Source: Paralvinella palmiformis | Taxonomy: Eukaryota; Annelida; Polychaeta; Terebellida; Alvinellidae | Length of the DNA stretch: 64,000 bases | Assembly (NCBI GenBank): GCA_025642065.1 | Contig: JAODUP010000156.1 | Location: forward strand, 630,001-694,000 | Reading direction: 5' to 3' | In this document: positions 14,801-30,617 of the stretch, piece after piece | Layout of the letters: every line of letters starts with the position of its first letter | Position numbering within the stretch: position 1 is the stretch's first letter | The notes under the pieces: generated by a model | What the model was told of the DNA's origin: nothing | What the model saw: only the letters and a program-made list of their open reading frames with translations | Database searches by the model: none | Position numbers and translations under genes: made by a program

Positions 14801-17094
14801 ACGTTTATTCACAATTCGCGATTTCATGTTCCACTGCTTTTTCGAACACTGTTATATCCTTGCGTGCGCGCACACGCAGACACACACACACACACAGAGT
14901 AGACTTAATCATACCTTTAGTTATGACAGTTCCCTGACCTGTTGATGGCTTCAGCTGACTGTATTTTTACCTCTATGACTGTATTCTGACTGTTTCTGTT
15001 TTGACTCTACGACTACTTAACCGGTGTGCCAATATATAGATATATATGAATGTACTGACAGCTCCCAGTACTCACCAACTACAACAGTTCCCGTGGTATA
15101 TTATGGCTAGGCCAGACCAAAACAATATTAGTTTTACAGCCATCATGTTTCCCTTTAACATTAACACCTTGTCAGAAGTCTGGAGCAGAAAACACTTAGC
15201 AGAAAATAAGCTTGATGTCTGCGATCAGTAGCCTACAGAGTACAGGCCATCTTGTACACTGTATAATGTACATCGTACAGCCTATATTGTACAGGAGGGA
15301 AGTAATGGGAAGAGACCAAACGGTTTTGCAAAGGGCAATTTAAATTTACAAAGGGCAAAAGGTGATAATGCTGAGGTTTCGGGGCTTTGTACAGTGTTCA
15401 GTGTACCCGAAAGACAAACTGGAGTACAGACAAATACTACAGGTGTACTTTGCACTGATTAATTAGTACAGTGTACAGTACATAATGTACTACGAAGGAC
15501 ACAACTAACGTCCTCTACACTGAATAATATACCAGTGTTCACATCCATGTGTACAGTGTACAGTTTGATACTGTGTATAGTGTATAGGTTGGTGCTCTGT
15601 ACGTCGTACAGCGTGATATCCACGGTGCGTGGTATGTAAATGTCCATCTGACGAGTTAAATGATTAACTGCTATTCTGGGAGACAGCCTATTCACGAATC
15701 TGTACACTCCGCTGATCCCGAATACACCAAACACGTGATCGATCACGTGATGTGGCTTAGTCGACAACAATAAGTGGCCATATTGTGTAAGTGTCGACTA
15801 TTGTTCGCCTTGGAAAGACTAAAACGCTGCAGAAATGGCCACATAATAGCAACCCTGCGAAAAGAAATAAACCATTATCAGTGTTTGACGTAAAAAGGGC
15901 AGATATAATATGTGATATATAACACGGAAGCCCCCCCAACACACACACACACAGTCCCCCCACCCGGTCCACGACCAAGTATTGTCAAAGTTCGGGTTTT
16001 GTCGGCCGATTTCGGAAATACCACCGGAAGTGGAATTAACAACGGCTTGTTACAGCCGAGTACTGGTTGCAGGAGGCTTCGATCGCATGGAAAACACAGA
16101 AACGGGCACGGAAAACACGCCGAACAAAACACGAAGAACACACGAACCAAAGCATACTGTATTAGTTACGATAACACTGAGTGCCGAAACAGACCAAGCA
16201 GTTAGTTTTATGAAAATTACTCGACGGCAGCCAAGACTAAGGGAAATGAATAATTAGAGGTTTTGTTTGTTTGACTGCGTACTCTCAAATGTGTGTGTGT
16301 GTGTGTGTGCATTAGGTACAATCGTCCAATACGACTTGGCGAGAGCCAATATAGCCCATACCCGGTGCTGCCACCTGGCGGTCGACTGTAATCACACGTA
16401 AGCCTGGTAGTTACCGCCAGAGCAGGAGGCATTAATTACAGACTTCGTCACGTTAGACTGTTACACAACCGGAAACTGTAGAACCTGGCGGAGGTCACGT
16501 GATTTGTGTTGGGAAGCACGTGACCAAATCTGTCTCGCGAAGGCTTAGACGGTAACTGACATAAGCCGGAGATCGATATTAAATGCGGTGATTCATTGAT
16601 CGATTACTTATTATAAGACGATCAGTGATTGGGGTCGAGTGATTGATTGGTGCCTATGACCTCTCGTGATCGATAGCTGTTTATGACCTGTCTGGGTCGA
16701 TGAAGGTTATATGACCTGTCTGGGCCGAAAACAGGCTGCATATTACCTATCTGGGTCCGGTTTGGTCTGTGTCCAAAATAGATTGATGGGAGTACGGCTT
16801 AGAATTGTCCTCTGCCCTGTGTAGGTCGGTCAACAGGCCTTACCCTGGAACAAACAAACACACACACACACACTCACGCATGCATGTACGTGCACATGTG
16901 ATATATTTTCCCACATTGCCTGCTTGCATGTCAAGGAATCCCCCCTCATCCAGTAGGTGCGACCGTGCTGCCACCTGTATAGTGTATACCGTACGGGTTG
17001 GAACCATCTGTGTTTAATAGACTTCTAACAAACAACATGCTGGGAGCCTTTTGTTATAAATACAACTATGTATGACTGTTATGTATGACTAATG

Positions 17095-17131
<37 letters not shown>

Positions 17132-17467
17132 CTGAAATCGTGTTCTGTATAAATGCCAGTACATTTTTAGCATTTCTGTAAAATATAAACGTTTGCTTCT
17201 AGAGCCATTATATGGATTAGTATGTTCAATATGTCTCTATGCATCAATAAGGAATTAGCATATTAGTAATGGGCGACTTAGACCGACGGACAAACAGACA
17301 GACACACGGACAGATAGCAGAGATAGAAGATGCATATGCGTAAACAAACAGAAAAAACAAACAAACAAAAAGCAAAGTAATAATTTATTTCATTCAGCCT
17401 CGGGTATATGTACCTGGTTACTAGGACGGATTGGTTGAACATGCCTGAACTCACCTGTGTGTGCACA

Positions 17468-17499
<32 letters not shown>

Positions 17500-20400
17500 A
17501 ACTTCCCAAGAAGATGAAGGACTTTATAAAACAAACATTCTTGTTTAGTTTTAGCTTCTGCGGGGTGGAGTTTTACACATAATATGGGTGTGTGCTTACT
17601 AGAGAAAGCACATGCTATATGACACACGCACACACATACAACACACAAACAGCGAAACAAGTGCGAAGCCTTTTCCATTGCAATTTGAGTCGCTGGCGGC
17701 CATATTTCAACCAGCCAGAAAACCATGACCGCTGCACACAGACGACACGGCCATCGGCGGCCTGCTCCGCCAGACCGGGTCACAGTCGCAAGGCTACTAA
17801 TGAATAAAAGAGTCCGCAGTTTACAGTGAAAGTAGTCCACGATTTGATTTGCATAAAATAGCATACGAAACCCGGTCTGTTTCGGCGTGTAATAAATATA
17901 AGCGAATCTCTTCAGATGTGGGCGTAGCCTTGGGTTAAGATGGCGAAGGAACACTTGATCTGTGTACATTTAACAACCTTCGGCCATATCAGTATCAAGA
18001 TACACACACACACGGCTCATCGAAATATTAAATATTGCTGACCTCTACTGTTTGCCGAGGTCACTAAACCGATAACGCACCCTATCCGCCGTATTATGGC
18101 TGATAAGGTGAGCAGATATCTGTATTGAAATCTCTCCAAATAACACCCACTCGCTCGTTATAACATGCTGTTATAATGACAACCTGACTTCATTTTCTGA
18201 CCTCGCTTTCTTGTCGATCTAGTTGGCGGTGGTTTATTTCAAATGAGTTGTGCGTTTCCGTTTTCGGTGACAGATCGTTCTTGGTACGAAATGAATTGTG
18301 ACGAAATGACCCGTTGGCCGCCATATCGCTAGTTTTAGACGCTACCGCCAGGTGGCACAGCGTATGTGTTCATCATATTTCGTCTTCGGACCCTTTTACC
18401 GCACACGGTACCGACTTCGCGCACAATTTTGAAACGTACTTGGGCCTCAGACGGTTAATGTATGAAACCCGGTCTACAGAGGGTTAACGTGTCATATGGT
18501 GTATCGTCATTACTGCATTACGACGACATTAGAACATCACTATACAATATCATTATCTATTCAGAGAACGGATAATGATACAAAAAATAATGGTAAATAA
18601 TGAATCGGTTAGTCCACATGGCAATATACAAGCCATTACGTCCCAGTTACAAACTCGACACATATGGACTTGGGCATGGCTAGCCACCATCAAAGCTCTG
18701 GTCGCGTTTTTTATGTTAATTCTGATAAAATGTGTTATCTGCCGGGTGTGTGTTATCGATTTCCAGCTGTGCATGGTATTATCGATTGGTAACAATATTA
18801 TTATAATAATAGGTTAGTGTAATATTGCTAACTTGGTTGTTGTTCGGTTGGCAGTGGCCCGCGATCTATTCGTACCTTGTTTTTCCGGCCACAGAACACG
18901 GTGCACCAGCTGGGACGATTATTTGTGTGTGTGTGTGTGTGTGTCCTACACACAGACACACACACACACACACACATATAATTTAGCAATCTGTTTCCTG
19001 TTTATTAGTATAAATTAGGCCAAGTCATGACCTTATCCCTGTGTTTCCTCAGCGACAATTATGGCCGAAAAATGCGACTCGGTGTATCACGTGATATTAA
19101 GAAAAAACGGCTTATAATTCTGATGCTGAAAGCAGCTGGTTTGGGTGACATTAATAAATGTTCTCGCCAATAAGTTGGTTATGTTTGTTCCGGAACGCCA
19201 CAGGCCAAGATGTGAACGTGTACTCCTTGGTAACTGTCAAAACAGTTTAATCCAGGAGTATGAATTCTGGACTCGTTCCGGACGGGAAGCCAAAAGAGGT
19301 TTTGTCAGCCAGAGTGTCAGAAGTCAAATGTTGTTGCAATATTGTTGTGAAAAGAAAATCTGAATCATTCTCGTAAAACAGTTCCCGGACAAGTGGTTCT
19401 GGATCACTCCGGGATGTTACCCCATCGCCCTTCCAATTAGCGAGGCCATTCCGGATCCGCCTAGTCAGGATCGTTGTTGTCGACATTTAGCCAAAAATTA
19501 TATATATGTGCTATTCAGATAGCATTTGTAGGCGACTACGGTGGCTCTCCCTAGCGGCAAAACAGAATATCACGTCTGTGGGGCTATAAATAAATAACCC
19601 TTGGGCTCTCACTATCTTGGTAAACAGACACACACGCACACACACACTACTCATCAACATTCTTATTATTGTTTATAATGATTATGTTGTTGTTGCTATT
19701 GCTACTGTTGATGATGATGGTGTTGTTGTTGTTGTTGTAAATATTGTCACACATCCTATCTCCCTTTTCAGATTGGAAGCAGCCAGACGTGACCTGATTG
19801 ACTCCAGAGAGAAGATTGAGAAGCAGAATGAGACTCTATCCAGTTATGAGAGTGAGATCAACCTTCTCCAGAGACGTGTTGAATCTCTGGAGAATGAGAG
19901 AGAGAAGGACAAGAAGGAGATTGCTAGACTCCAGGAGGCTTTGAACAGGGCTAGAGTGGTGAGTATCCTGATGTCATGGCTTCTGGATCATCTCTTACAG
20001 GCCCAATGAGTGAATGAGTGAGTGAGTGAGTGAGTGACACCTTGCATCACCTTTAATGATTACTAGCTCCGTTCCTCTTTAAAAAAGCATTCTGGCATCA
20101 GCTCAACACCCATATTGTATAAACACCGTAATGTCACTTGTTTGATTAATCTGATTAATTCGGTTCTTAATTGGGAAAGGTGGCATTGATCTCCCATTGA
20201 AGTACACAAGGCAACCCCCCCCCCATCGTATGGATAAACCTGGCCTACTGATAGAAATGATTAAATCCTGCAGCAATAGTGCACACACTCGAACTTGCAG
20301 TCCTCTGTTTTATGTTGATCATGTGATATGTGACATTAAAAAACAAAACGATTTTTTTTTTACAAAATGCATTATCTATGTATTGAAATGTTTATCTTGG

Positions 20401-23400
20401 TCACAAGAACGCCCTCTGCTGGGAGTAAACATCTAGGTCGATCCAGAATTTGATTAATCAACTGAACCCCGTGTAGAGTGGTATGTTATGCTCATGGAGT
20501 GGTATGTTATGCTGGTGGAGTGGTATGTTATGCTGATAGGGTGTGCCACTGGATATCAAACTACTAGAGACACAAAATCTCTAAATATCGCCCACAAACA
20601 AGCTCCTCGGCTATTTTCCGTCTTGTTGTCCTTGTAACACTTTAGCTCAGTTCACCAACTCACTCCCTGTTGTGTGTGCCATGGGACAACATCTTAACTA
20701 GGCGAGTTGTTTGCCGGCCGCTTAATATAAGGGCTTCCTCTGAGTACTAGTTAATTAAATAAAACTTGAGGAACTGTTGCTCTTAATACAGGATTGTATG
20801 AATACAAAATGAGAGAGAGAGACGTGCCAAACTTGATCGGATCAAACACGATCATAAAATCACCGATAGCTTCTGACATTCTTCCAAGAGCGGCACAAAA
20901 CGCGAACTAAATTAAGTCCGCTGGGGGCGCCACTGTGTACATGTGAGTTGCGTCTGACGCGACCCCGCGAGTCATTTTAGACAAATGGATACGGTCTGGG
21001 CCAATTGATCCTCTAAAATCCCATCCTAGCAGAAGCACCGCCCTGAAAACACAGACGTGAGAAAGTTTTAATACAACAAGCTAACATATACGTCCTAACC
21101 CAGCCTCGAGCTAATCCAGCCTCATGTTTCTATCTGAAGTGTCATACAGTCAGTTATCAGCCGAAATAAAGGGGGGGGGGGGTGACTTGGTGGCTAAAAA
21201 TAACATAATATACTTCATTATTACCTCATTGTAATGATTAACAAATAATGTAATTAATTCCATCAGCTGAAATGTTAATTGCCAGTAAATGTAATCATAT
21301 CTCGCGTTGAGGGGAAGACATCGGATATTGATTTTTCGGATGGGGTTTTTGTTGTTGACGTGGTAGCGTGTCCGGTTCGCTTTCTGATCGTCTGCCCACT
21401 GACGTCACAGTTGATAATTTTGATGTTTTCAGGATCTGGACAACGAGACACTTGCCCACATCGATGCCGAGAACAGGAGACAGACTCTGGAGGAGGAATT
21501 GGAATTCTTGAAGCAGCTGCATGAACAGGTCAGTGAGCATCAACTTGTAAATGACGTCATTATTGTATTTTGTCTGTCTGTCTGTCTGTGTAATTTTAAC
21601 CAATGATAAACGTTATACAAACAACGGAAACCCAAGCCCGGTCAAGTTACAATCGTTAGTCAAATAATAATAATGGCGTGAAAACAAGTATGGTTTGGTG
21701 GTTTAGAATATAACTCTAATGTAAACATTAGACAGGTGTTTGTACTCTTAGACGGGTGTTTGGATCATGACACAGATCCCTATTTGATTAAATAGACATT
21801 AAAGGCACCAATATATCTAGAGAGTAATAAGGGTCTTGAGATCCCCCGAGTTTGGATAATTTTAAATTATGGATTATCATTTTATATAACAATGGTTGAG
21901 ATTCCATCATTTAAAGACGTCTAAATCTGTCTAGTTAGACAGCTAATGATCCTACTTAGATGGGTGATAATTGGTTAAGACCGGTCTACAGGTTGTTAAA
22001 AAGGTGTATATCCCGTTAGAGACATGTGTCTATCCCATTAGAGACAGGTGTCTATCCCATTAGGGACAGGTGTCATTCTAGAGAAACATCGTAGACAGCA
22101 GCATCCTCTATAATCCGGTCAGTTAAATCATTCTGCCGTGTGCCTGTTGATAGGAGGTTGTGTTAACATAAACATTCCAATAAGGGCATACCACCTAATA
22201 GAAGCCCCCCCCCCATGTCAAATAATGATAATAATATATAGAAAAATTGAAATATTGGCACATTCATTAACATTAACGTGTACCATGGTTCTCGCGAAGT
22301 GCAGCAAATTCACTACTTCACTGAAAATATAGTAAAAAGCCTTTTTTCCTGGAGAAAATGCGACATATAAACATCGCCATTCGTCTTTTACGGGTTTTCT
22401 CCAGTAAATTTGTCAATTTTCTACAAATTACCCACATGGGAAATTATGTTCGTTTTTTAGAAACGATACTACACGGTAAGGGCGACCGAGTTCTTGGATA
22501 CATTGCTGTCCCAATAGCGAGGTGTCGCTATAACCGGACACCGGGCGATATAGGTTTGACTGTAGTGTTGTGGTGCCCGTATTAGCGGCGTTATTTAGCT
22601 ATAGCTTAGGCCGGTTGTATAATGAGTGGGCTTGAGAGTAGGTGGTGATATATCGTGAGCTGGCAACGAGCTAAGTTTAGAATGCTAGGCTGGATATTTT
22701 GGGTATATTGTTTGTAGTCTGGGCAAGCCAACGTCTTATCGTCCGTTGTCGTGTGTATGTGTGTGTGTGCATCACATCGTCATACTGATAATGTTTAATC
22801 TCTTACATACCTAACGATTTATCAGCTGTTTTACACGCGCGCGTGCTTGCGCGCACGCGCGCCCAGGCACACACACACACACACACACACACACACCATA
22901 TGTTATAATCCTGGTTTAGCAGTCTATCTCGTACACCTTTATGACCCATTTAGAGAGAAAAGCTTTACATTGAACTAGCGAGAACTACAATATAACAATC
23001 GATACACAACCTGGCTGTAGCAGATCGATATCAGCAAACATATATACACACACACATACACGCACGCACGCACACCTGTCTCAGAAAACGTCACGTGAAC
23101 CGTAAGGCTGCTAACTTAACACGTCTTCCGACCTGAACCTTGTTCTGGTGTTAGACCAAACCGGGTCAGAGTTGGGAATCAATCAATGGATCACATCGAA
23201 ATCTAATCGATAACTACCGCAAATCGCTTCTGAACCACCAAAATTAACTGGAGGAGTGTGTGTGTGTGTGTGCTAGTTTTTTTGTTGTCTCAGTACACCT
23301 GTGGCTGCAGTGGTTATCGTTGTATCGCCTTAGCCACGTTTAATAACCGTGACTGATGTTTTTAACATATCTGACCTCGGTTTCGGATGAATACGTTTCT

Positions 23401-23541
23401 GTTTACCACCTAACCTGATATATACTATGTTTCATATGAGGCCGCGATCTGATATGTAAATGTCGACTTTTATTGCAAATCCTCACGGGCCACCACTTCG
23501 CTTGCACCGAAAACACCGCCAGATGGAGCTATGATCGCTAG

Positions 23542-23577
<36 letters not shown>

Positions 23578-26500
23578 ATGTGCGCGCGCGCGTGTGTGTC
23601 ACGTGACTCGCCCAACGTGTCTTATTTCTAGCCTGTTTTCGCTCGGTTTTTAAGTCGCCCGTACCACGATTGACATTGAAATCACTAGTGTGCTGTCCTC
23701 ATTTCTACACCACCAGCACCACAGTCGAATCTTTAGAGGCGTATTTTTACCGCCAAAATGGCGCCTATCGTCTGCTTGACCGTTCTTGGTTCTCTTTATT
23801 GACCTGTTTAATAGCGATCTAAATACGAATGGTAAACAAGCTTTTGTGGGAATATAATTGTCATTGGACCCGGAGAGCTTTCGAAATTGCAAACCTAGTT
23901 TGTGTGAACATTACGGCATAGATTACAGTAAATATAATAACAGCAGCAGCAGGTCACGTGACTACAAAATACTTCACATACGTACAAAACACGCCTTCTG
24001 ACAAACGTATTGTATTGAAAGTAGCCAAAAATTTTTTTATTTCGAATTGATTAAATCCATTTCGCTTTCCATTAAGCACAATGATGACGCAGTGATGCAG
24101 CGAATGCCGTCCTGTTATTATTTCTTTTCACCAATCATAACAGGAGATGAAGGAGCTCGCTGCCCTGGCATACCGCGACACGACCAGTGAGAACCGCGAA
24201 TTCTGGAAGAGCGAGATGTCTCAAGCCATGCGCGACATCCAGACGACCTATGACGAGAAACTGGATACGATGCGCGGCGAACTTGAGACTTACTACAACA
24301 TGAAGGTAAGTGGCTGCAGCAGTTCATAATTTATAATTTATAGGTTATTTATATTTGACTAACACAGGCAACAATTGATTCAGGTAGATTATCTATTTTT
24401 TAACATGACTAGCACGATTTATGAGGAAAATGTGTATACTTTTTGTTCGACCATCATGATTTATTTATGATGCAAATATTCTATATTTCTTTATTGGAAC
24501 ATTATGATTTATACGAGTTGAAATTTGCGGTAGACCTACTCTCGCCTGGTGGGCAATTTATGAGACAAAAATTGTACTCTTTAAACGGGACCCTTCTGAT
24601 TTCTAAGGCAAAGACTGTATACTGTTATTGCACCACCTCATGTAATATTAGTGGGGTAATATATTATTTGTAATATATTTTATTTTATGTGATTCTAATG
24701 ATCAGATTGTTCTATAAAGCGTATTCTAGGAATTCTGTTACGTTCTGGTTCTATGTAGATGCTAAAATGTGATCTGTTTAAATAGGTTACCATTAATTAT
24801 GTATGAATCCTGAGCTTATTCCTAAAAGTCTCTTCTCTTTGAGGTGTTTATGGGATGAGTTAAAATGTTGCGTACAGTAATGTGGTTATTCTTAGTTCGG
24901 TTTGTGTGCAGCCATCACATCACGTTAATTGTATAGATGATGTTATAGTTGGCTGTTCTACAAGCTGTTCTGTGGCTGTTCAACGAGCTTGATGTATGAA
25001 GATGGCAAAATCATTTAGAAGCTGCCTCCTCTCTTCAGCCCATCGCAGTAATATTGTTCGGATTATTTGTGACCATCTTGAGACGATATTGCGGCCTAAT
25101 GCGATTATTTGTGGCTGTTTTACATTCTACGCCGCCATACCTTGGAGATTAATAATGCCAAGTCTTGTTAGGAGACTCCCAGGTCTTCATTCTTTGTCCT
25201 TGGCCTTGATGGTCCCGTTGCATCCAGCATAAGTAATTCAGCTGATGTGAAGCTTTCTTGCCTTTATCGACGAAGGCGAACACTTGGTCGGTCACCTCAT
25301 CCCAGGGTAGGCTGACTTCCCCATCCCACAACCGTATCCCCCGCTCCTCTCCAACCACATCTTCCTTCTTTTTAGTAGGTACAGGTCAGCTATCCCAGCA
25401 TTTTGCTATATCCCAGACCGCGCTTCCCCCCCCCGTGTGCCGACAGATACGTCTTCATTACGGCATTCCGCGCCAGTCGCTCGCACGTTAATGTAGGAGC
25501 ATCAACCAGCGGATCCCGGACACAGATGGCGTCCTGCTAGGAAGTAAACACATTAACACCAAGGACACAGGACGTTAAGGACTTGCTGACGTTATCGGCC
25601 GACAGGAGGCTTAACGGCATCGAATAAACCATCGACAAAGCAATTGCCTTCCTGACGGCCGCCATATTGTCTCTTTGATGCCATCCTCGTCCTGGTCTGT
25701 GGTAGTCAGGTGACGGGAATAAACAAGTCGGTAAATAATCCGGTCATCTCTGGCCCAGTCACCGACACCGAGGACTCTTACTTCTAATGCCGCATGCGTG
25801 TGACTATGACGGCAGACTTCCGGTTCTTGAAGCAGCATTTTTAATTGCGCACACGCTACGTGACTGCGTCGTGTAATCCTGCTAATAAAAATATAGTTCA
25901 AAATATAGAGTTCCAGTTCATTTTCCATGGAACGAGGTTCTTGTCTGAGGGTCATCAAGAATGAGGTTATTCCATGCCTCCACGAATGAATGAGAGTGGC
26001 GAGGGAGTGAATTGAGGTGGTCCATGGTCTGTGTTGACTATGTCAGCTTCCTTTAATGACATTAGACAGATACTCGGGGGGGGGGGGTATCCTGCCCTGG
26101 TCACACTTTCAAGGTCACCCACCAGTAGGTGAATTACTTCCATTGATTCCATCCCTTTCACGAAGTTACCAGGACCAGGATTTGATAACGGGGATTATGG
26201 CGCTCCACATCCGAATTTGCATTCCCATGAAGCGATTCGGGTGTCTTATCAAGGATATCAGTTGGCAGTCAGAATCCCGGTATCCTGATTCAAGCAATAT
26301 TGGCTGATGTAATCTGCTGTAGGAGTTTGAAACTTGACATATTGATGACGCAATTTGATAGAACGGAATCACAGACTACTGAAATTGGCCACGGATCAGC
26401 TACGCGTTAATACACATCAAAGCAGGTTGATCCTGAATTGAATGATTGATCTTGCTGGATCGTACTAGATCAATAAGCCAACGAAATGGGATTGCTTCTG

Positions 26501-26990
26501 GCGGGCGACGGTAATTGGGAAACTTACGTCATCCTCTCTCTCGGTTCATCAGGTTTGAGATTAAGTTAGGCTCCGTGATTCGTGAAGGAATGTAGGCACT
26601 GGTGCTTTGTGAATACTGAATAATGATATGGTTACCAGTCAACAAAGTCATGGTATCGATGTCTCGTTCAACCTTTTATGGTGGTGGGCCTTTCATCAGT
26701 CGGACCTTATCACCTCTCGAAGTCCAAATGGCATCAAGCTCGTTAGAAGAGTAAACCTTGCATTCGTTAAAATATACGTTATGATTTATCATTACTCCAT
26801 TTCGAGTGCATGATGATTCTGAAGCGGGCCAATGTATAAGTTTATTCTTTTTTTATAGGTACAGGAATTCCGTACTGGAGCCGCCAAGAACAGCATGGAG
26901 ACCGTACATGCTAAGGAAGATTGCAAGAGGCTCAGAGGTCAACTGACTGACCTCCGTGCTAAACTGGCTGATATGGAGGGCAGGGTTAGT

Positions 26991-27052
<62 letters not shown>

Positions 27053-29792
27053 CGTTATGACGTATTCTGTAAATATTTACACCATAAGATGACACATTAT
27101 GATTGGTTCCTTGCTATTAGTAACCCTTGACCTGTGACCCTTTCCTGATGCAGAACGCCAATCTGGAACGTGAGCTGGCTGAGCTGAGGAGAGAGTATGA
27201 GGAGCGCCTACGTGAATTGGAACTGGAGAAGAGCTCCCTGTCCGACCAACTCCTGAAGAGAAATGCTGAGCTGGAGGCCATCCTGAAGGAGCTTCAGGAT
27301 CTGATGGACAGCAAGCTGGGTCTGGAGCTGGAGATCGCCGCCTACAGGAAACTGTTGGAGGGTGAAGAGAACAAGTATGTATACCATTCTGGATACGGCT
27401 GAGCTGATTTTTTATTGCCCTCGCCAGATGTCGCTCCATGTCATATGCCGTACACTGACAGCAAGTGAAAACATGCAATGATCAAAGATGACCAATTGTC
27501 TACTCATCTTCCCATCTAATACTAAACACCAAAAAGTAACTATTTGTATGACATTCTGCATTTAAAATATAACTGACCCGATTAGGGCACAAAATTGTTA
27601 TATTTTCACAGACTGTTGGTGTATTAAAATAAATATAAAAATATAGCATATAATTTATCTGAAGTAATATTATGACAGTTTTATTTATGTTTGTCAGATA
27701 TTATTATTTAAAGTTTACACATCATATTTGCTTATAAAAAATAATAGCAATTTGGATAAACTTTCATGCATTAAAATATTTACACAGTGTGTAAAATTAG
27801 ATAAACTGAAAGATGTGATGAAATTTTTAACCAGATGTAATTATTACTGAAATAATTATCTATAATTGCCTGTGATGTGTTTGTTCTTGTTGCCTATGTC
27901 CATAACAACCTCTCTTTCAGTATATTGCGCGACAGCAAGAGATAATTTGCCTTTGGGAATGGGTGAGGGGGGGACAGTCAGTGATCTTGTGTATATATAT
28001 ATATATATGAAGCACGACATACATTGACACTCAGAAATACGGAGTTAACAATCATTTACTGTTATCCATATCAATCAATACAGGGATGATCCCAAATCGT
28101 AAGTGTGGCAAAAGTTATTCAAAACCTAGATCAACACAGTATGAACGTGTACCTCGTAGGTGGTGCCTGTTCACCAGTTTATTTTTTGTTCATTTGACGT
28201 TCTCTGTGTCAAAGATAGATTAAATTCCGCGTTCGATTTATGAGTTTTTTTCCATATGATTCTTGTTGTCCGAGGAATTATTTCCAGCCTTCTTGTTTGT
28301 TAAGTATAGGGAGTTTCTGTTGTCTGTTTCATAACCAAGCACCTCATTGATTGATACGAGTTGATAATCGTGAACTGTGCATTTTGTTCTTAAACATTTT
28401 GTTCTCGCCATACGTCGATGGATGACTCATCAAGTGCGCCCAACTTAGCACTTCATTACCCACTGTCCACTCCACACAGTTGGCCCCGATGGTTTGGGCC
28501 CCGGAAACTGTGCACTACATTCTTAATATTATTACTTCGTTCACGCTTCACGGTCATTTCATTTCGGTCTCATTTTGTGATGGTATCAAGAGGGGAAATG
28601 TGGCACAGTTTCAACGAGGTGACTTTGTTCATTTTTTTCTCTCTGTGTACACAGATCAGACGTGGTGATTTCTCGTTTAGTTTAAGTTTATGATCATTTT
28701 TAGCTGATCTGGCAAAGGTTTTTATCCGTTTATGTTTGAAAAAGAAGTCGATAGTGGAAATGTTAAAAAAAACGACCAATCATTGCTTTAGCTGTTGCAC
28801 AGTCGAATTGGTTAGAAATATTTGCGTAAAGTTGTTCTGAATTGGTGATGGCTTGTGTGTGTTTGTCACTAGATAAGCTGTTATTTTCTTGCTAAGAGGT
28901 AAATTTGTATATTGAACTTGTATGAAATACTTCTTATGGTCAAATGATGTTAAGATAAGAACTAAGTTATCAACAAGAATTCATATTTTTAATATTTTCG
29001 TGATTTAAAAAATGTTTTCCAATTATAAAGGCTAGTTTTTAACGTTTGTCAAATCATTTTCTAAGGACTCATGAAGTTTTCATTCTGTAATTCATCACTC
29101 ATAATTCTGGATTCATATTGCTACCCGCCGTTACGAAGTTGAGCACTTCACTCGTCTCCTGACGACTCTTGGTGGCGTGACTACGAGATCTCATTTCCAG
29201 TGAGATCGGCCAGATCTTGTCCGGCCTGTCTCTCTCTCGTCCGTCACTCATTACCACTACTCTGTGTACATTCTAATCACAATGGCGCCGTTTCCGGTTG
29301 CCCGTTTTTGCCCAATTCTAGGGTCGGTCTGAGACAAATAGTGGACCAATGGGTGTCTGGCGGTCAGATAGAATCATCAGAGGGTAGGTAGAACTTTAAG
29401 GAATGAAACAACGCCTACAGTCCTAGATGACCCCCACACACACCCTGGGGTGTCGGTGGTGGTGTCGGGTGGATAGTATAACACGTATGGGGAAGTGGTA
29501 TGCTCCCTACGGTGTTGAGTTTGTCGCTAGCTCTCTCTCTCTCTCTCTCTCTCAGTTAATAGCCAACTCTATTTCTCTGTCTGCGTGTGTTTGATGTTAT
29601 AACCTCACACCAAGTCTTAGTATTCTATATTTATCTTCTTTGGTTTGTTGTCTGTTTGCCTACACTAGTGATGCGGTTTGCCTGCAAACTTGTTTCTTTT
29701 GGTTCCTAGAAGCTTGTCTTCTCTCTGAACCAAACCACACACTCTCCATAGGTAACTCGTATAGCCTGCGCGTGTACATGTGTATGTGTGTG

Positions 29793-29828
<36 letters not shown>

Positions 29829-30580
29829 TGAATGAGTCAAGTGTGTGTGCGTGCGTGTGTGCGCGTGCGTGCGTGCTTGTGTGTTGTTATGTATCAGTCA
29901 TTATATATTATATATATATATATATATTTGTGACTAATTAGTGAGTGAGTGAAGGAGTGAGTGAGTGCAGGCTCTAACATCGCACATAGGTGTTGCTGTT
30001 TTAACCAACTAGCCTTATTGCACAGAAAAATAACACCGACGAAGCCAACATATATTCACATATATATTATATCTGTAGACAGGATATATATATGCCTCGG
30101 CTATGGATATGGTGATAGCTGGCCTGTTTTGTCCCCTTCTTAGACTGACTCCGATTCGCCTTATCCCTCGCTTCCTGTATTACGCCCCCTATCAGCCATC
30201 CCCGTTCGTTCCGGCCAATTTGGGGTTTCCCAGCCCAGTGCCGGTTCCAGTGTGTCCTCTGTGTCCCGGAACCGACGACGTACTACTTCGTTTACGCTTT
30301 CCCCTATTTACGACAGTATTGGTCGCATGAGATCCGTGGTCGAGTCTGTCGTCAGTTCCGTTGAATCGACGTCATCGTCAGCAGCCAACCAGAGCCAAGG
30401 AAACACCGCCGACGGTAGGTGGCAGCACCCGTAGTAGTGTGAGTGATGGCTGCACGGTAACAGAGAACCTTGTATGAGGAGACTGCCACACTTTATACAT
30501 ACATAGATAGCCATGTATTCAGGGACCACTACACTCTATAGACACTCCTACCCCTATATCAAAAGACTGACATAGCATAG

Positions 30581-30617
<37 letters not shown>

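Larger units (their letters stand above)
19959..27153 (+). other. Introns between IF rod exons
   Basis: Four introns (19959-21432, 21529-24143, 24306-26858, 26985-27153), all GT-AG. They hold a three-copy 21-22 base repeat (20477-20540), a few GT/AC/TA arrays (22866-22897, 23544-23570, 26991-27050), three TCACGTGA palindromes (23091, 23599, 23954) and otherwise no recognisable gene or RNA. Confidence 0.6.

Noticed and set aside
13979..14945. Several overlapping ORFs in the CpG-rich intron segment
   Set aside because: No domain, no consistent codon bias, interrupted by (AC)n, and no matching splice sites.
28418..28693. ORF and a strong acceptor ending near 28654 in the intron after the rod
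   Set aside because: The downstream frames are short (for example SDVVISRLV then stop), with no good donor of the right phase and no similarity to the linker exons.
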